A stretch of DNA of 64,000 nt, taken from contig CALEHQ010000010.1 of the NCBI GenBank assembly GCA_937876315.1, forward strand, positions 1 to 64,000, given 5' to 3'. Both the position numbers and the translations under genes were made by a program. Numbering within the stretch: position 1 is the stretch's first letter; every line of letters starts with the position of its first letter. The notes under the pieces are model-generated. The model worked only from the letters and a program-made list of their open reading frames with translations, searched no databases and was not told where the DNA came from. The DNA comes from an uncultured Actinomycetes bacterium (GTDB lineage: Bacteria > Actinomycetota > Acidimicrobiia > Acidimicrobiales > Acidimicrobilacustridaceae). Shown in pieces: positions 8,049 to 17,513 of the stretch.

Positions 8049-9636
8049 ACCAGGATTCGTCCTCGACGTCGATCGATCGACGCCACCGATCCTCTTTCAC
8101 CATGGAGAGGGCTTCCGACTCGAGAAACTCCCCGCCGGACGCAGTCGCGTTATCTATCCGGCTGAGCCCATCGAGGCACTGAAGAACCCCGATGGCGCCA
8201 TTCGTGATGCGCTCGATAACCCGATCGGCGATAGCGAGCCGTTGCGCGCGCTTCTCAAGCCAGGCATGAAGCTCACGATCGCGTTCGATGACATTTCTTT
8301 GCCGCTTCCCCCAATGAAGCGGCCCGACATTCGTCAGCGAGTCATCGAAGCAGTCCTTGAGCTGGCTGCAGCTGCTGGTGTCGACGACGTCATGCTCATC
8401 GCCGCGCTTGCGTTGCATCGCCGCATGACCGAAGACGAACTTCGTCATGCCGTTGGCGACCGCGTGTACGACGCATTTGCACCGCAGGGCCTTCTCGTCA
8501 ATCACGACGCTGAAGATCCCGACAACCTCCTCTTCATCGGCGAGACCGAGAAGGGCGAGGAGGTCGAGATCAACAAGCGAGCGGCCGAGAGCGATCTCAT
8601 CATCTACGTCAATATCAACCTCGTCTCAATGGACGGCGGTTGGAAGTCGACCGCAACCGGCCTCGCTTCGTATCGCTCACTTCGCCACCACCACAATCCG
8701 CAGACGATGCGTCATTCAAAGTCGTTCATGGATCAGCACAAGTCTGAACTCCATTCGGCCAATTGGCGTATGGGCAAGGTGCTTCGTGATTCAGGGGTCA
8801 AGGTCTTCCAGATCGAAACCACGATGAACAACAACGTGTTCGGCACCGAGGGACCGATGAGCGTGCTGCAAAAGCGCGAATGGGAATGGTCACTCAAGGA
8901 CCGCATCACGATGGCAGGAATGAAGTCTGCGCTCGACCGCATGCCGCAACGTACGCGTCGATCGATCTTCAACTCCTGGCAAGCACCGCACGCAATGACA
9001 TCAGTGCAGGCGGGCGAGGTTGAAACCGTTCACAAACTCACGACTGAGAATGTGTACGCCCAACATCTCGTTCCGGTTGAAGGACAGACCGACATTCTCA
9101 CGATGGGCCTTCCGTACATCAGTCCCTACAACGTGAACTCGATCCTCAACCCAATTCTCGTTGCATGCCTGGGACTCGGCTACTTCTTCAACCTGTATCG
9201 CGGGCGTCCGCCGGTGCGTGAAGGTGGCGTTGTCATCATGAGCCACCCAACACCGTGGGAATTCCACCCGGTGCATCATCCCTCGTACATCGACTTCTTC
9301 GACCAGGTGCTGACGCAAACGCATGATCCAGTCGTCATGTCGGAGCAGTTCGAGAAGTCATTCGCTGAAGACGAGTGGTATCGACATCTGTACCGCACGA
9401 GTTACGCGTATCACGGCGTTCACCCGTTCTACATGTGGTACTGGTGCTCGCATGCTCTTGAGCACGTCGGCCAGGTCATCATCGTTGGTGGCGATGTGCG
9501 TGCAGTCCGTCGACTCGGCTTCAAGCCAGCATCGACTCTGCAAGACGCCCTCGAAATGGCAAGCGATGTGGTCGGTCGCGACGCGACAATCACCCATCTC
9601 CACAATCCGCCCATCCTCATGGCCGACGTTTCCTGA
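8041..9636 (+). CDS. LarA N-terminal domain (DUF2088) protein
   Basis: The 531-residue protein contains the lactate-racemase N-terminal (DUF2088) signature, including GMKLTIAFDDISLPLPPM and a following alpha/beta segment (AAGVDDVMLIAALALHRRM). It is longer than characterised LarA proteins (about 420 residues). No larB, larC or larE genes for the nickel-pincer cofactor are in the window, so racemase activity should not be assumed. GTG at 8041 is chosen because AAGGAA lies 7-8 bases upstream and because the overlap with the alcohol dehydrogenase gene is then only 8 bases. It is the third gene of the operon. Confidence 0.8.
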   Translation: MPRPGFVLDVDRSTPPILFHHGEGFRLEKLPAGRSRVIYPAEPIEALKNPDGAIRDALDNPIGDSEPLRALLKPGMKLTIAFDDISLPLPPMKRPDIRQRVIEAVLELAAAAGVDDVMLIAALALHRRMTEDELRHAVGDRVYDAFAPQGLLVNHDAEDPDNLLFIGETEKGEEVEINKRAAESDLIIYVNINLVSMDGGWKSTATGLASYRSLRHHHNPQTMRHSKSFMDQHKSELHSANWRMGKVLRDSGVKVFQIETTMNNNVFGTEGPMSVLQKREWEWSLKDRITMAGMKSALDRMPQRTRRSIFNSWQAPHAMTSVQAGEVETVHKLTTENVYAQHLVPVEGQTDILTMGLPYISPYNVNSILNPILVACLGLGYFFNLYRGRPPVREGGVVIMSHPTPWEFHPVHHPSYIDFFDQVLTQTHDPVVMSEQFEKSFAEDEWYRHLYRTSYAYHGVHPFYMWYWCSHALEHVGQVIIVGGDVRAVRRLGFKPASTLQDALEMASDVVGRDATITHLHNPPILMADVS

Positions 9637-9644
9637 GGTCTGTC

Positions 9645-10625
9645 ATGCGTCCGATGCCCATCACTCGCAAACAGGCGACACGCCTCATTAAGCGACTGCC
9701 AGTGAACCGTTCTGTGTCCACTGCGGCCCAAAAGACCTCGCGAGTTACTCGTATGGCGAAAGCCATTCTGAAATCACCATCAGTGCCGGCTGGTGTTGAT
9801 CTCCTCAAGAAGGAGAACAACGTCGGTGCGAACTACGACACTGACTGGGCTCGCTCGTATCCGGCTCGCGTCGCGCGCGTGCTGCTTCTTAATGGCGTCA
9901 TGAAGCCAGTCGTCGATCTCCTTGCGACACCATCCATCCAAGGCACCGACCGACTTACCGACGTTGACGGTCCAGTGATCTTCGCCGCCAACCATCACAG
10001 CCACGCCGACACACCGTTGATGATGACGGCGATTCCCGAACCCTGGCGCAATCGTCTCTTCATCGGCGCTGCTGCCGACTACTGGTTCACCAACCGCGTG
10101 ACATCACCGCTTTCTGCGTTGGTCATCGGTGCAATTCCGGTGGAGCGCACGAAGGTGTCGCGTAAAGCCATCGATCAATCGCTTGAACTACTGCGAGACA
10201 ACTGGAGCATGCTCATCTTCCCCGAGGGCGCTCGCTCCCCAGATGGTTGGGCCCGTCCGTTCACTTCTGGCGCAGCATTTCTGTCCTCACACAGCGGCGC
10301 ACCCGTCGTTCCCGTTTTCATTCAAGGAACAAACAAGGTGCTCCCGAAGGGAAAGAACATCCCGCGCCCAGCGCACACCACCGTCGTGTTCGGATCGCCG
10401 ATGCAAGCCGCCGAAGGTGAGGATTCGAAATCATTCGCCGTTCGCATCCAGGAAGCTGTTGCTGCACTCGGAGATGAATCTGCAACCGATTGGTGGCAGG
10501 CCCGTAAGAACGCTGCGTCAGAAAAGACCCCAACTCTTGATGGTCCCGATGCCGGGGTTTGGCGCCGTTCGTGGGCTCGCACCGCAAAGGCCAAGGGTGT
10601 CCGCCGCAGTTGGCCTCGGGTGTAA
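9645..10625 (+). CDS. PlsC-type lysophospholipid acyltransferase
   Basis: This 326-residue membrane-associated acyltransferase has the HX4D box in NHHSHAD (about residues 116-122), the acceptor-binding FPEGARSPDGW and the PVVPVFIQG motif of the 1-acylglycerol-3-phosphate acyltransferase family. It transfers an acyl group to a glycerol or other hydroxyl acceptor. The roughly 90-residue basic N-terminal extension before the core is longer than usual. It closes the operon that starts with the acyl reductase, so the acceptor may be a product of that pathway (inference). An in-frame ATG at 9654 is an alternative start. Confidence 0.88.
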   Translation: MRPMPITRKQATRLIKRLPVNRSVSTAAQKTSRVTRMAKAILKSPSVPAGVDLLKKENNVGANYDTDWARSYPARVARVLLLNGVMKPVVDLLATPSIQGTDRLTDVDGPVIFAANHHSHADTPLMMTAIPEPWRNRLFIGAAADYWFTNRVTSPLSALVIGAIPVERTKVSRKAIDQSLELLRDNWSMLIFPEGARSPDGWARPFTSGAAFLSSHSGAPVVPVFIQGTNKVLPKGKNIPRPAHTTVVFGSPMQAAEGEDSKSFAVRIQEAVAALGDESATDWWQARKNAASEKTPTLDGPDAGVWRRSWARTAKAKGVRRSWPRV

Positions 10626-10637
10626 CGCTCGTTCCGA

Positions 10638-12056
10638 CTATCGAGCAAAAGTCAACGGGAACCGAAAATTCGCGTCATCGTCGAGCAACGCCGCATCATT
10701 CACGATCACCAAACAATCTGTTTGATCTGCATCACAGACGCCATTACCAACTTTTCCAACAACGATTTCAAGTTCCAACGAACCCCAACCATCCGGGTTG
10801 TACTGCAGAACTTTCCCCGTCACCAGATCACAAGAAGCTGAACCATCCCTTGCGCCGCCCGAGCACTGCGCCACGGTGACAATGCGGTCAGGAAGAAATC
10901 CACTCCATTCCACCCGAACCATCTGTCCGTCTCGCAAGTCCGTTGAAGGCGTAACGGTGGCGTTGCGCGAAGACATCTTGGGGAGCGTTCGCTCAACAGT
11001 CGCCGATTGATTTGGATCAGAAACAAATGTCATAGACGCGACTCCCGGCTCCTGATCATCGGCCAGCGCAGCAATCGCCGCGGCATCTGATTTCAGGTAG
11101 CCGTTGAAGAAATCCAAAGTTGCTTTTGCCGTGATTGGAAATGCCTTGGAATCGCTGAAGAGATACGAATTGTGATCTGAGTCAATCAGCGTGAAGAGCC
11201 CCTTTGGCGAGCGAGCACTGTTGAATATGCGCACTCCCTCGTCGTATGGGATCACCATGTCGTTCTCGCCGTGCACAATCAACAACGGTGGCGTGCGCGA
11301 CCAATCAAAAGTTCGTCCTGGAAGCAGTTGCGATGTTCCAGCGATGATGATCGCGGCGTCGACACGCTCATCGCTACAACAGGCTTGACCGATAAGTCCA
11401 GCGATCGTGATTCCACCGTTCGAGTGACCAGCGACGCCAATTCGCTCACCGTCGATCATTCCTGCCAATGCTCGTCCATCGGCACTTCCGGACAATGAAG
11501 TGATATGAGTGATCACCGCCGAAATGTCTCCCGGTTGATTCACCACATCACCGGCATCTGCCACACCAGGGGAATTTTCGCTGTTCAGGGGAAATGCTGG
11601 AGCTGCCACTACATAACCGGCGCCCGCCCACGTCGCCAGCAGATCGCCATATTGGGCGGGTGCCGCGCCCAACCCGTGCCCAAAGACGATCAGAGGGAAC
11701 GGGCCCGAACCCGTCGCGGGTGGCGCATCGAATTGCGGCGTTGGATCAGGGATCGACGCGAAGTCATCATCCTGAATCAACTCAGTTTTTGCTGCAACCG
11801 CTGGATACCAGACTCGCACTCTGAGTGTGCGGGACGGCAGGCCAGGCTGGGAAGCATTCGCTGGAGTCGGCCGAGACTCATCGACAAATGTGAACGATGT
11901 GATGCCAACGGGGAAGGTCCCAGGCTGAAAATTCGATGGCGCCTGTTCAGCAGTTTCCTTGGCCGATGAGGAGCAAGACGGAAGAAGCCCCAGAAGTAGA
12001 CATACGGAAAGACCCAGACCCGCCACAACCAGAGGAAAACCGCGCATCTGCCGCAC
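10638..12056 (-). CDS. Lipoprotein alpha/beta hydrolase with neocarzinostatin-like C-terminal domain
   Basis: The 472-residue precursor has a lipoprotein signal with lipobox LPSC (C28), so it is exported and lipid-anchored. The middle is an alpha/beta hydrolase of the PAF-acetylhydrolase/chlorophyllase type, with FGHGLGA as oxyanion region and nucleophile elbow GHSNGG; a later DSDHNSY holds a likely catalytic His. Residues from about 365 read like the neocarzinostatin family: DGQMVRVEWSGFLP, VAQCSGG, a paired cysteine pattern and the terminal PLTF. In known proteins that fold is an Ig-like beta-sandwich. The substrate is unknown. It converges on the acyltransferase gene. Confidence 0.82.
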   Translation of the reverse strand: MRQMRGFPLVVAGLGLSVCLLLGLLPSCSSSAKETAEQAPSNFQPGTFPVGITSFTFVDESRPTPANASQPGLPSRTLRVRVWYPAVAAKTELIQDDDFASIPDPTPQFDAPPATGSGPFPLIVFGHGLGAAPAQYGDLLATWAGAGYVVAAPAFPLNSENSPGVADAGDVVNQPGDISAVITHITSLSGSADGRALAGMIDGERIGVAGHSNGGITIAGLIGQACCSDERVDAAIIIAGTSQLLPGRTFDWSRTPPLLIVHGENDMVIPYDEGVRIFNSARSPKGLFTLIDSDHNSYLFSDSKAFPITAKATLDFFNGYLKSDAAAIAALADDQEPGVASMTFVSDPNQSATVERTLPKMSSRNATVTPSTDLRDGQMVRVEWSGFLPDRIVTVAQCSGGARDGSASCDLVTGKVLQYNPDGWGSLELEIVVGKVGNGVCDADQTDCLVIVNDAALLDDDANFRFPLTFAR

Positions 12057-12096
12057 GGAATGACTCTAGAGCGGAAGTTCGGACCACAATGGGGCA

Positions 12097-12585
12097 GTGA
12101 GCAGCACCGGCGTTGGCTACGCAGCAGCAGTTGCACTTGCCGCAATCTTTGCGATTGCCGCAGTTGCGAAGCTTCGCGATGTATCTGCGACCGAACGTGA
12201 CTTTGTCGGACTCGGACTTCCCCGAGCATCGTTCTTCGCTCGGTTCGTACCACTCGCCGAACTCTCAATCGTCGCGTTGCTCCTCATCGTCCCTCCGGCA
12301 GGGGCGCTCGCAGCACTTGTTTCGCTTGCGTTCTTCACCACATTTCTCATCGGCCGTCTCCGCGCTGGCGTGCGCGCGCCGTGCGCGTGTTTTGGTTCCT
12401 CCCGAGCCCAACCCATTTCCGCTCGCGATGTCATACGCAACCTGCTGCTCATAGCACTCGCTCTGGTCTGTCTTGCTACCGATCGACCCGCAGCGATCAC
12501 TCTGCTTGATGCCCTTGCGGTTGTCGTAGTCATCGCCGTTGCAGGCGGCGCACTGCATCTGGCCGGTAGGGTCCGATCACAATGA
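12097..12585 (+). CDS. MauE/DoxX-like redox-associated membrane protein
   Basis: The 162-residue protein has about four hydrophobic helices and the MauE-family signature CACFG (C96, C98), with AKLRD after the first helix. The family is linked to disulfide or thioredoxin-type electron transfer across the membrane. The GTG start at 12097 is 40 bases from the divergent lipoprotein hydrolase gene. The stop overlaps the next start as ATGA, so it is co-translated with the DUF4190 protein. Confidence 0.78.
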   Translation: MSSTGVGYAAAVALAAIFAIAAVAKLRDVSATERDFVGLGLPRASFFARFVPLAELSIVALLLIVPPAGALAALVSLAFFTTFLIGRLRAGVRAPCACFGSSRAQPISARDVIRNLLLIALALVCLATDRPAAITLLDALAVVVVIAVAGGALHLAGRVRSQ

Positions 12586-13136
12586 CCGACCCATGGGGCA
12601 ACCCCCTTTCTCCCGATGACCAGCGACCGGTCAACCCGCAGCCCGAGGATTACCCCCCGGACTTCGCTCCGAACCCCGCGTGGCCAGGTGCCCAGACACC
12701 CGACACCCCCGCGGCGTCGGCGACACCCCCTCCTCCGCCGCTGCCCGCTCCGGGCGGAAGCCCCGCATCGCCACCCGCGTGGCCTGGCACTCCCCCTCCC
12801 CCGCAACCGGCCTGGCAAGGGCCGAAGTTCTCGGGCATGGCGATTGCATCGATGGTGTGCGGAATCCTTTCAATTACCTGCACGGGCTTTCTCGGCATCA
12901 TTCTTGGCCCGACCGCACTTGGCCTTGGCCTTTCTGGCCGGAAGGCCATTGCCGGCTCGAATGGCTGGAAGAAGGGTGACGGCATGGCCACCGCCGGCAT
13001 CGTCACTGGCGTCATCGGCATCATTTTCTCCATCGTGTACCTGATCTTCTTGTTCAAGAACCCGAACTTCATCACTGACTTTGTGGACAACCTCACGACC
13101 ACAACCACCACGGGCGGAAAACTTCAGGGCGCCTGA
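12582..13136 (+). CDS. DUF4190 membrane protein with proline-rich N-terminus
   Basis: Residues 1 to about 80 are a proline-rich, presumably cytoplasmic and disordered region. They are followed by two membrane segments with the Gly-rich DUF4190 pattern (GMAIASMVCGILSI ... ALGLGLSGRKAI ... GDGMATAGIVTGVIGII). The function of this family is unknown; it is common in actinobacterial membranes. It overlaps the preceding MauE-like gene by four bases. Confidence 0.82.
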   Translation: MTDPWGNPLSPDDQRPVNPQPEDYPPDFAPNPAWPGAQTPDTPAASATPPPPPLPAPGGSPASPPAWPGTPPPPQPAWQGPKFSGMAIASMVCGILSITCTGFLGIILGPTALGLGLSGRKAIAGSNGWKKGDGMATAGIVTGVIGIIFSIVYLIFLFKNPNFITDFVDNLTTTTTTGGKLQGA

Positions 13137-13183
13137 GCCGTAGACTCGGCGTGTTTCGCTGAGCATCGGAAAGGCTCCCCCTC

Positions 13184-15460
13184 ATGGCTGTTGCTGCCAA
13201 TACCCCCATCGAACTGATCAACGGTGTCTACGGCCGTCTTGCCGAGAACGTTGCCATCGGTCGCGAGCGCCTTGGGCGCCCACTCACCTTCGCCGAGAAG
13301 GTGCTGATCAATCACCTTCGCGACCCGCGCAACCAGGAACTTGAGCGTGGCCGCAGCTACGCCGACCTCGATCCCGATCGCGTCGCCATGCAGGACGCCA
13401 CCGCTCAGATGGCGTTGCTTCAGTTCATGACTGCAGGTCTTCCCGAAGCAGCCGTGCCGTCAACCGTTCACTGCGACCATCTCATCCAGGCCAAGAGCAA
13501 CGCGCGAATCGACCTCGCAACAGCCAACGATGTAAATGCCGAGGTGTATGACTTCCTCGAGTCCGTCTCGGCCAAGTACGGCATCGGTTTCTGGAAGCCG
13601 GGATCCGGCATCATCCATCAGGTCGTGCTCGAGCAGTACGCGTTCCCGGGCGGAATGATGATCGGCACCGACAGCCACACACCCAACGCAGGTGGCCTTG
13701 GAATGGTCGCCATTGGTGTGGGTGGCGCCGACGCCGTCGACGTCATGACCGGCTACCCCTTCAACGTTCGTTGGCCAAAGCTCATCGGCGTGAAGCTCAC
13801 CGGCACGCTTGCCGGATGGTCTGCCCCGAAGGACATCATCCTCGAGGTCGCGCGCATCCTCACCGTGAAGGGTGGCACTGGCGCCATCGTCGAATACTTC
13901 GGTCCTGGCGCCGAATCCATCTCCTGCACCGGCAAGGCCACCATCTGCAACATGGGTGCAGAAATTGGCGCAACCACGTCATTGTTCGCCTATGACCCGG
14001 CAATGTCGCGCTACCTCGCCTCGACAAGCCGCGCCGATGTTGCCGCTGCCGCCGACGCGGTTGCCAGCGATCTTCGTGCCGACGACGAGGTCCTCGCCGA
14101 TCCCTCCTCGTTTTTCGACCAGGTCATCGAGATCGACCTTTCCTCCCTCAAGCCCCTCATCAACGGCCCGCACACACCCGACCGTGCACGCAAGGTCAGC
14201 GAACTCGGTGCTGAAGCGAAGGCTGAAGGCTGGCCGATGGAGATTTCTTCGGCCCTCATTGGTTCGTGCACGAACTCTTCGTATGAAGACATCAGTCGCG
14301 CTGCTGCCATTGCTCGGTTCGCCCACCAGAACGGACTCAGCACCAAGACTCCGCTCCTCGTGACCCCCGGTTCAGAACAGGTGCGCGCCACCATCGAACG
14401 CGACGGCCTTCTTGCCGACCTCGAACAAATCGGTGCCACCGTTCTCGCCAATGCATGCGGCCCATGCATCGGTCAGTGGTCACGTAGCGATGTTGAAGAA
14501 GGAACCGAAAACATCATCATCACGTCCTATAACCGCAACTTCCCGAAGCGCAACGATGGCCTTGCTTCCACGCTTGCCTTCGTAACGTCACCGGAAACAG
14601 TTGTGGCTATGGCCCTTTCTGGACGCGTCGACTTCGACCCCACGACCGACTCGCTTACCAACGCCGCCGGCGAACAGGTCACCATTCCGGTTCCCGTCGG
14701 TGTCGAGCTTCCACCAAAGGGCTTTACCCCAGGCGAAAACACCTTCATTGCTCCCCCCGCCGATTCCTCAAAGATTGTCGTCAAGGTGTCGCCCACCTCA
14801 GACCGCTTGCAACTTCTTGAACCGTTCGACGCGTGGGACGGCAACGATTTCCTCAACCTTCCGATCCTCATGAAGGCCAAGGGCAAGTGCACTACCGATC
14901 ACATTTCTGCCGCGGGCCCGTGGCTGAAGTACCGCGGCCATCTTGAGAACATCTCGGGCAACATGTTCATCGGTGCCGTCAATGCCTTCACCAATGAAGT
15001 TGGCCAAGGCAAGGACCAGCTCGATGGCACCACGAAGTCGTTCCCCGATATCGGCAAGAGCTACCACGCTGCCGGCCAAGGCTGGATCGCCATCGGCGAC
15101 GAGAACTACGGCGAAGGTTCTTCGCGTGAACACGCAGCGATGGAACCGCGATTCCGCGGCGCCAAGGTTGTTCTCACTCGCTCGTTCGCTCGCATCCATG
15201 AAACGAACTTGAAGAAGCAGGGCGTCCTTCCGCTCGTCTTTGCCGATCCGAAGGTCTACGACCTCATCGAACAAGACGACCGCATCAACGTGCTCGGCCT
15301 CGCCAACCTCACACCCGATGTTCCAGTCAAGTGTCAGATCGTGAAGCCCGATGGCACCACCATCGACTTCGAAGGCATCCAGACAATGAACGATGAGCAG
15401 ATCGGTTGGTTCAAAGCCGGCGGCGCGCTCAACATCATTCGTCAACGCCAAGGCGTCTGA
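13184..15460 (+). CDS. acn: Aconitate hydratase
   Basis: This enzyme isomerises citrate to isocitrate in the TCA cycle. The 758 residues and opening ([24 protein letters not shown]) match the mitochondrial-type aconitase rather than the roughly 900-residue AcnA/IRP type. The [4Fe-4S] cysteines are visible in GSCTNSS and [11 protein letters not shown]. The C-terminal swivel domain has [14 protein letters not shown] with the catalytic Ser region. A good ribosome site (GGAAAGG) precedes ATG 13184. Citrate synthase is encoded 3.6 kb downstream. Confidence 0.96.
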   Translation: MAVAANTPIELINGVYGRLAENVAIGRERLGRPLTFAEKVLINHLRDPRNQELERGRSYADLDPDRVAMQDATAQMALLQFMTAGLPEAAVPSTVHCDHLIQAKSNARIDLATANDVNAEVYDFLESVSAKYGIGFWKPGSGIIHQVVLEQYAFPGGMMIGTDSHTPNAGGLGMVAIGVGGADAVDVMTGYPFNVRWPKLIGVKLTGTLAGWSAPKDIILEVARILTVKGGTGAIVEYFGPGAESISCTGKATICNMGAEIGATTSLFAYDPAMSRYLASTSRADVAAAADAVASDLRADDEVLADPSSFFDQVIEIDLSSLKPLINGPHTPDRARKVSELGAEAKAEGWPMEISSALIGSCTNSSYEDISRAAAIARFAHQNGLSTKTPLLVTPGSEQVRATIERDGLLADLEQIGATVLANACGPCIGQWSRSDVEEGTENIIITSYNRNFPKRNDGLASTLAFVTSPETVVAMALSGRVDFDPTTDSLTNAAGEQVTIPVPVGVELPPKGFTPGENTFIAPPADSSKIVVKVSPTSDRLQLLEPFDAWDGNDFLNLPILMKAKGKCTTDHISAAGPWLKYRGHLENISGNMFIGAVNAFTNEVGQGKDQLDGTTKSFPDIGKSYHAAGQGWIAIGDENYGEGSSREHAAMEPRFRGAKVVLTRSFARIHETNLKKQGVLPLVFADPKVYDLIEQDDRINVLGLANLTPDVPVKCQIVKPDGTTIDFEGIQTMNDEQIGWFKAGGALNIIRQRQGV

Positions 15461-15493
15461 ACGCTCAGCTCAGACCTCTAAAATTTCAGAGAG

Positions 15494-16369
15494 TTATTGA
15501 CGGGGCAGTCCGAGAATCTCGGCTGCCTCGTTGCATGTTGCAACAGCAACACCCATGCGCGCACAAACCTCGGCCGCATTGCGCGTGAGTTCAGCATTCG
15601 TCGGTTGACGATCACCGCCATAGAACTCAAGGCCAACATGAAGATGGCCTCCGCGTTCGATTGCGTACTCGGCTAGCCCGCTCTCAACCGGATCGCCACC
15701 GACAACCGACAATGCCCACGGCACCGGACAGTCGCCGAGCATTTCGAGATACGCATCGAGTGCGAGCTTCGTTGGAGGTAAACCAAATGGTGCACCGAGG
15801 TAGCCGCGTTCTTCAGACAGGTAGAACTTGATCATCGCACCAGCAGGAAGTTTGCCGGCCTTCCAGTACAGCATCGTCGTGCGCATGAACGCAGGCTCAT
15901 AAATCGCAAGACTCGGACCGACGCGATCGGCAGCGGCCTGTTCCATCTGCACTCGAATCGAGTCGTAACTGTTTGCGTACACGATGCCCGCAGTCGGTAG
16001 ACCATCAGCGTCAAGACCACCAAGGTTTGTTGAACCTGGATCGCACAAACTGACTTTCATAAGTCCGGTTTCCGCGAGCAGATGCAAATGTTCGAAGTTC
16101 AACCCGTTCGGGCCGTAGTTTGCGGTCGGATACAAAAGCGCGTCGGGACGTTCAGCAAACACCGGCATCCAACCAGCGAGGTAATCGTCGGCTACTTTCT
16201 GCGGATCGCCGAAGACTGAACCGTGGTTGTGAATGATCGATGCACCAGCGGCCAATGTCTCGAGGGTGTCGGATGCGAGCTCTTCATGCGAACGAGGAAC
16301 GTTCGGATTGTGTTCCTTCGTGCGGTTGCCGTTGATGGCAGTTTCGATAATGACTGGTCCCCGGTCCAT
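15494..16369 (-). CDS. BKACE family beta-keto acid cleavage enzyme
   Basis: The 291-residue protein is a BKACE (formerly DUF849) TIM-barrel enzyme. Characterised members condense a beta-keto acid with acetyl-CoA to give acetoacetate and a new CoA ester, using a divalent metal. The start PVIIETAINGN, the metal-binding GASIIHNHG and VGLEFYGG near the end fit. The beta-keto substrate cannot be predicted. It is divergent from a LysR gene, its likely regulator, and is preceded by a terminator-like hairpin in its leader. Confidence 0.9.
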   Translation of the reverse strand: MDRGPVIIETAINGNRTKEHNPNVPRSHEELASDTLETLAAGASIIHNHGSVFGDPQKVADDYLAGWMPVFAERPDALLYPTANYGPNGLNFEHLHLLAETGLMKVSLCDPGSTNLGGLDADGLPTAGIVYANSYDSIRVQMEQAAADRVGPSLAIYEPAFMRTTMLYWKAGKLPAGAMIKFYLSEERGYLGAPFGLPPTKLALDAYLEMLGDCPVPWALSVVGGDPVESGLAEYAIERGGHLHVGLEFYGGDRQPTNAELTRNAAEVCARMGVAVATCNEAAEILGLPRQ

Positions 16370-16395
16370 GGCCGCGAACTGTAGGTCGAAAACGA

Positions 16396-16424
16396 CTGAA
16401 GCCGGCCCTTTGGGCCGGCTTCAG
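16396..16424 (-). terminator. Terminator-like hairpin in the BKACE leader
   Basis: A perfect 13-base stem (CTGAAGCCGGCCC with its complement) encloses a 3-base loop. Read on the minus strand it is followed after three bases by TTTT, which fits intrinsic termination. Its 3' edge lies 27 bases before the BKACE start codon. No gene ends here on either strand, so it is either an attenuator in the BKACE leader or the end of a small RNA. Confidence 0.6.
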
Positions 16425-16562
16425 AGCGAGGTGGAAACCGGGGGGACAGTCTCAACACCTTCTACGAACTCTGCAGAGGGGGGATCCGCTTGATGAGTTC
16501 GACGCTTGCTGATGCAAGTGTGCCGACACGTTACCCATCTGTCCAACTGTTTATGGTGATCT

Positions 16563-17513
16563 ATGTCATCATTATTTGTGATGGACCTCCGCCAGCTCGC
16601 CACCCTCCTCGCCATTGTCGATAACGGAGGGTTCACGGCGGCCTCACGATCGCTCCACACGGTGCAATCAAACGTTTCGGCCCATATCTCTCGGCTCGAG
16701 AAGGAACTCGGGGCAACGCTCATCGACCGAGCCACAGGGCTCCCCACGGCCGAGGGACAGGTCGTCGTCGAACGGGCCCGCCGCATTCAGGCCGAACTCT
16801 CGGCCCTCACTGCCGATGTCCACTCGGTGAGGTCAGAAATCAGCGGCACGGCCCGCATCGGGATCATCGGCACGACGGCTCGGTGGCTGGCGCCTGCGTT
16901 GATCAACGCGATGTTGGCCCAGCACCCACTCGTGCGAGTCGAGGTTCACGACGCCACCACGGCATCACTTCTACTCAAACTCAATTCCGGCGCCGTCGAC
17001 TTGGCTGTTCTCACAACCCCCACGAATGACACAGAGGTTGTGGCCACGGCATTGTTCACCGAAGACCGCATCTTGGCCACCACTGCAGGGCATTCTCTCT
17101 TCGGAAAAACTCGCATCACACTCGCCGACCTCGACGGAATTGAGCTCATTGTCGAGCCGCCCGGCCGCCCTTTCCGAGAACAACTCGACGCGCTCTTCGC
17201 AGAACGTGGTTACACGCTGGCGGTGAAAGCCGAGGTCGATGGCACCCGTCTCATGGCCTCGCTCGCCTTCGAAGGTTTTGGCGCCGCGATTCTGCCGGCC
17301 AGTGCCGTGTCGGCCCGATCCGACCTTGGGTGGCATACCGCTCCGGTCGAAGGGCTACCCGGCCGAGCCGTCGGGCTCGCGACCCGTCGGCAGGCGTTAC
17401 TCTCAGCACCAGCACGAGCACTTTCCGATGTCCTCCGAGATGTCGTGAGTTCCCGTGGTGAACGCCAGCCGGGCATTCACCCAGCTTCACCTCAGCGCCT
17501 TTCCCCCGATTGA
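16563..17513 (+). CDS. LysR family transcriptional regulator
   Basis: The 316-residue protein has the LysR winged helix-turn-helix at its N-terminus (LRQLATLLAIVDNGGFTAASRSLH...VSAHISRLEKELG), followed by a periplasmic-binding-type effector domain. ATG 16581, which begins MDLRQL, is an equally good start; neither has a strong ribosome site. It is divergent from the BKACE gene and overlaps the carboxyltransferase gene by one base. Either could be its target, by the usual LysR habit of controlling neighbours. Confidence 0.9.
   Translation: MSSLFVMDLRQLATLLAIVDNGGFTAASRSLHTVQSNVSAHISRLEKELGATLIDRATGLPTAEGQVVVERARRIQAELSALTADVHSVRSEISGTARIGIIGTTARWLAPALINAMLAQHPLVRVEVHDATTASLLLKLNSGAVDLAVLTTPTNDTEVVATALFTEDRILATTAGHSLFGKTRITLADLDGIELIVEPPGRPFREQLDALFAERGYTLAVKAEVDGTRLMASLAFEGFGAAILPASAVSARSDLGWHTAPVEGLPGRAVGLATRRQALLSAPARALSDVLRDVVSSRGERQPGIHPASPQRLSPD

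Noticed and set aside
10638-12056. Neocarzinostatin-like domain considered as a sign of an enediyne gene cluster
   Set aside because: No polyketide synthase or other enediyne genes are present; the domain is attached to a lipoprotein hydrolase.
16421-16786. Open frame on the minus strand across the LysR start and the BKACE leader
   Set aside because: It overlaps the well-supported LysR coding region, has no family similarity and runs into the terminator hairpin; the leader is better explained as RNA structure or a repeat remnant.
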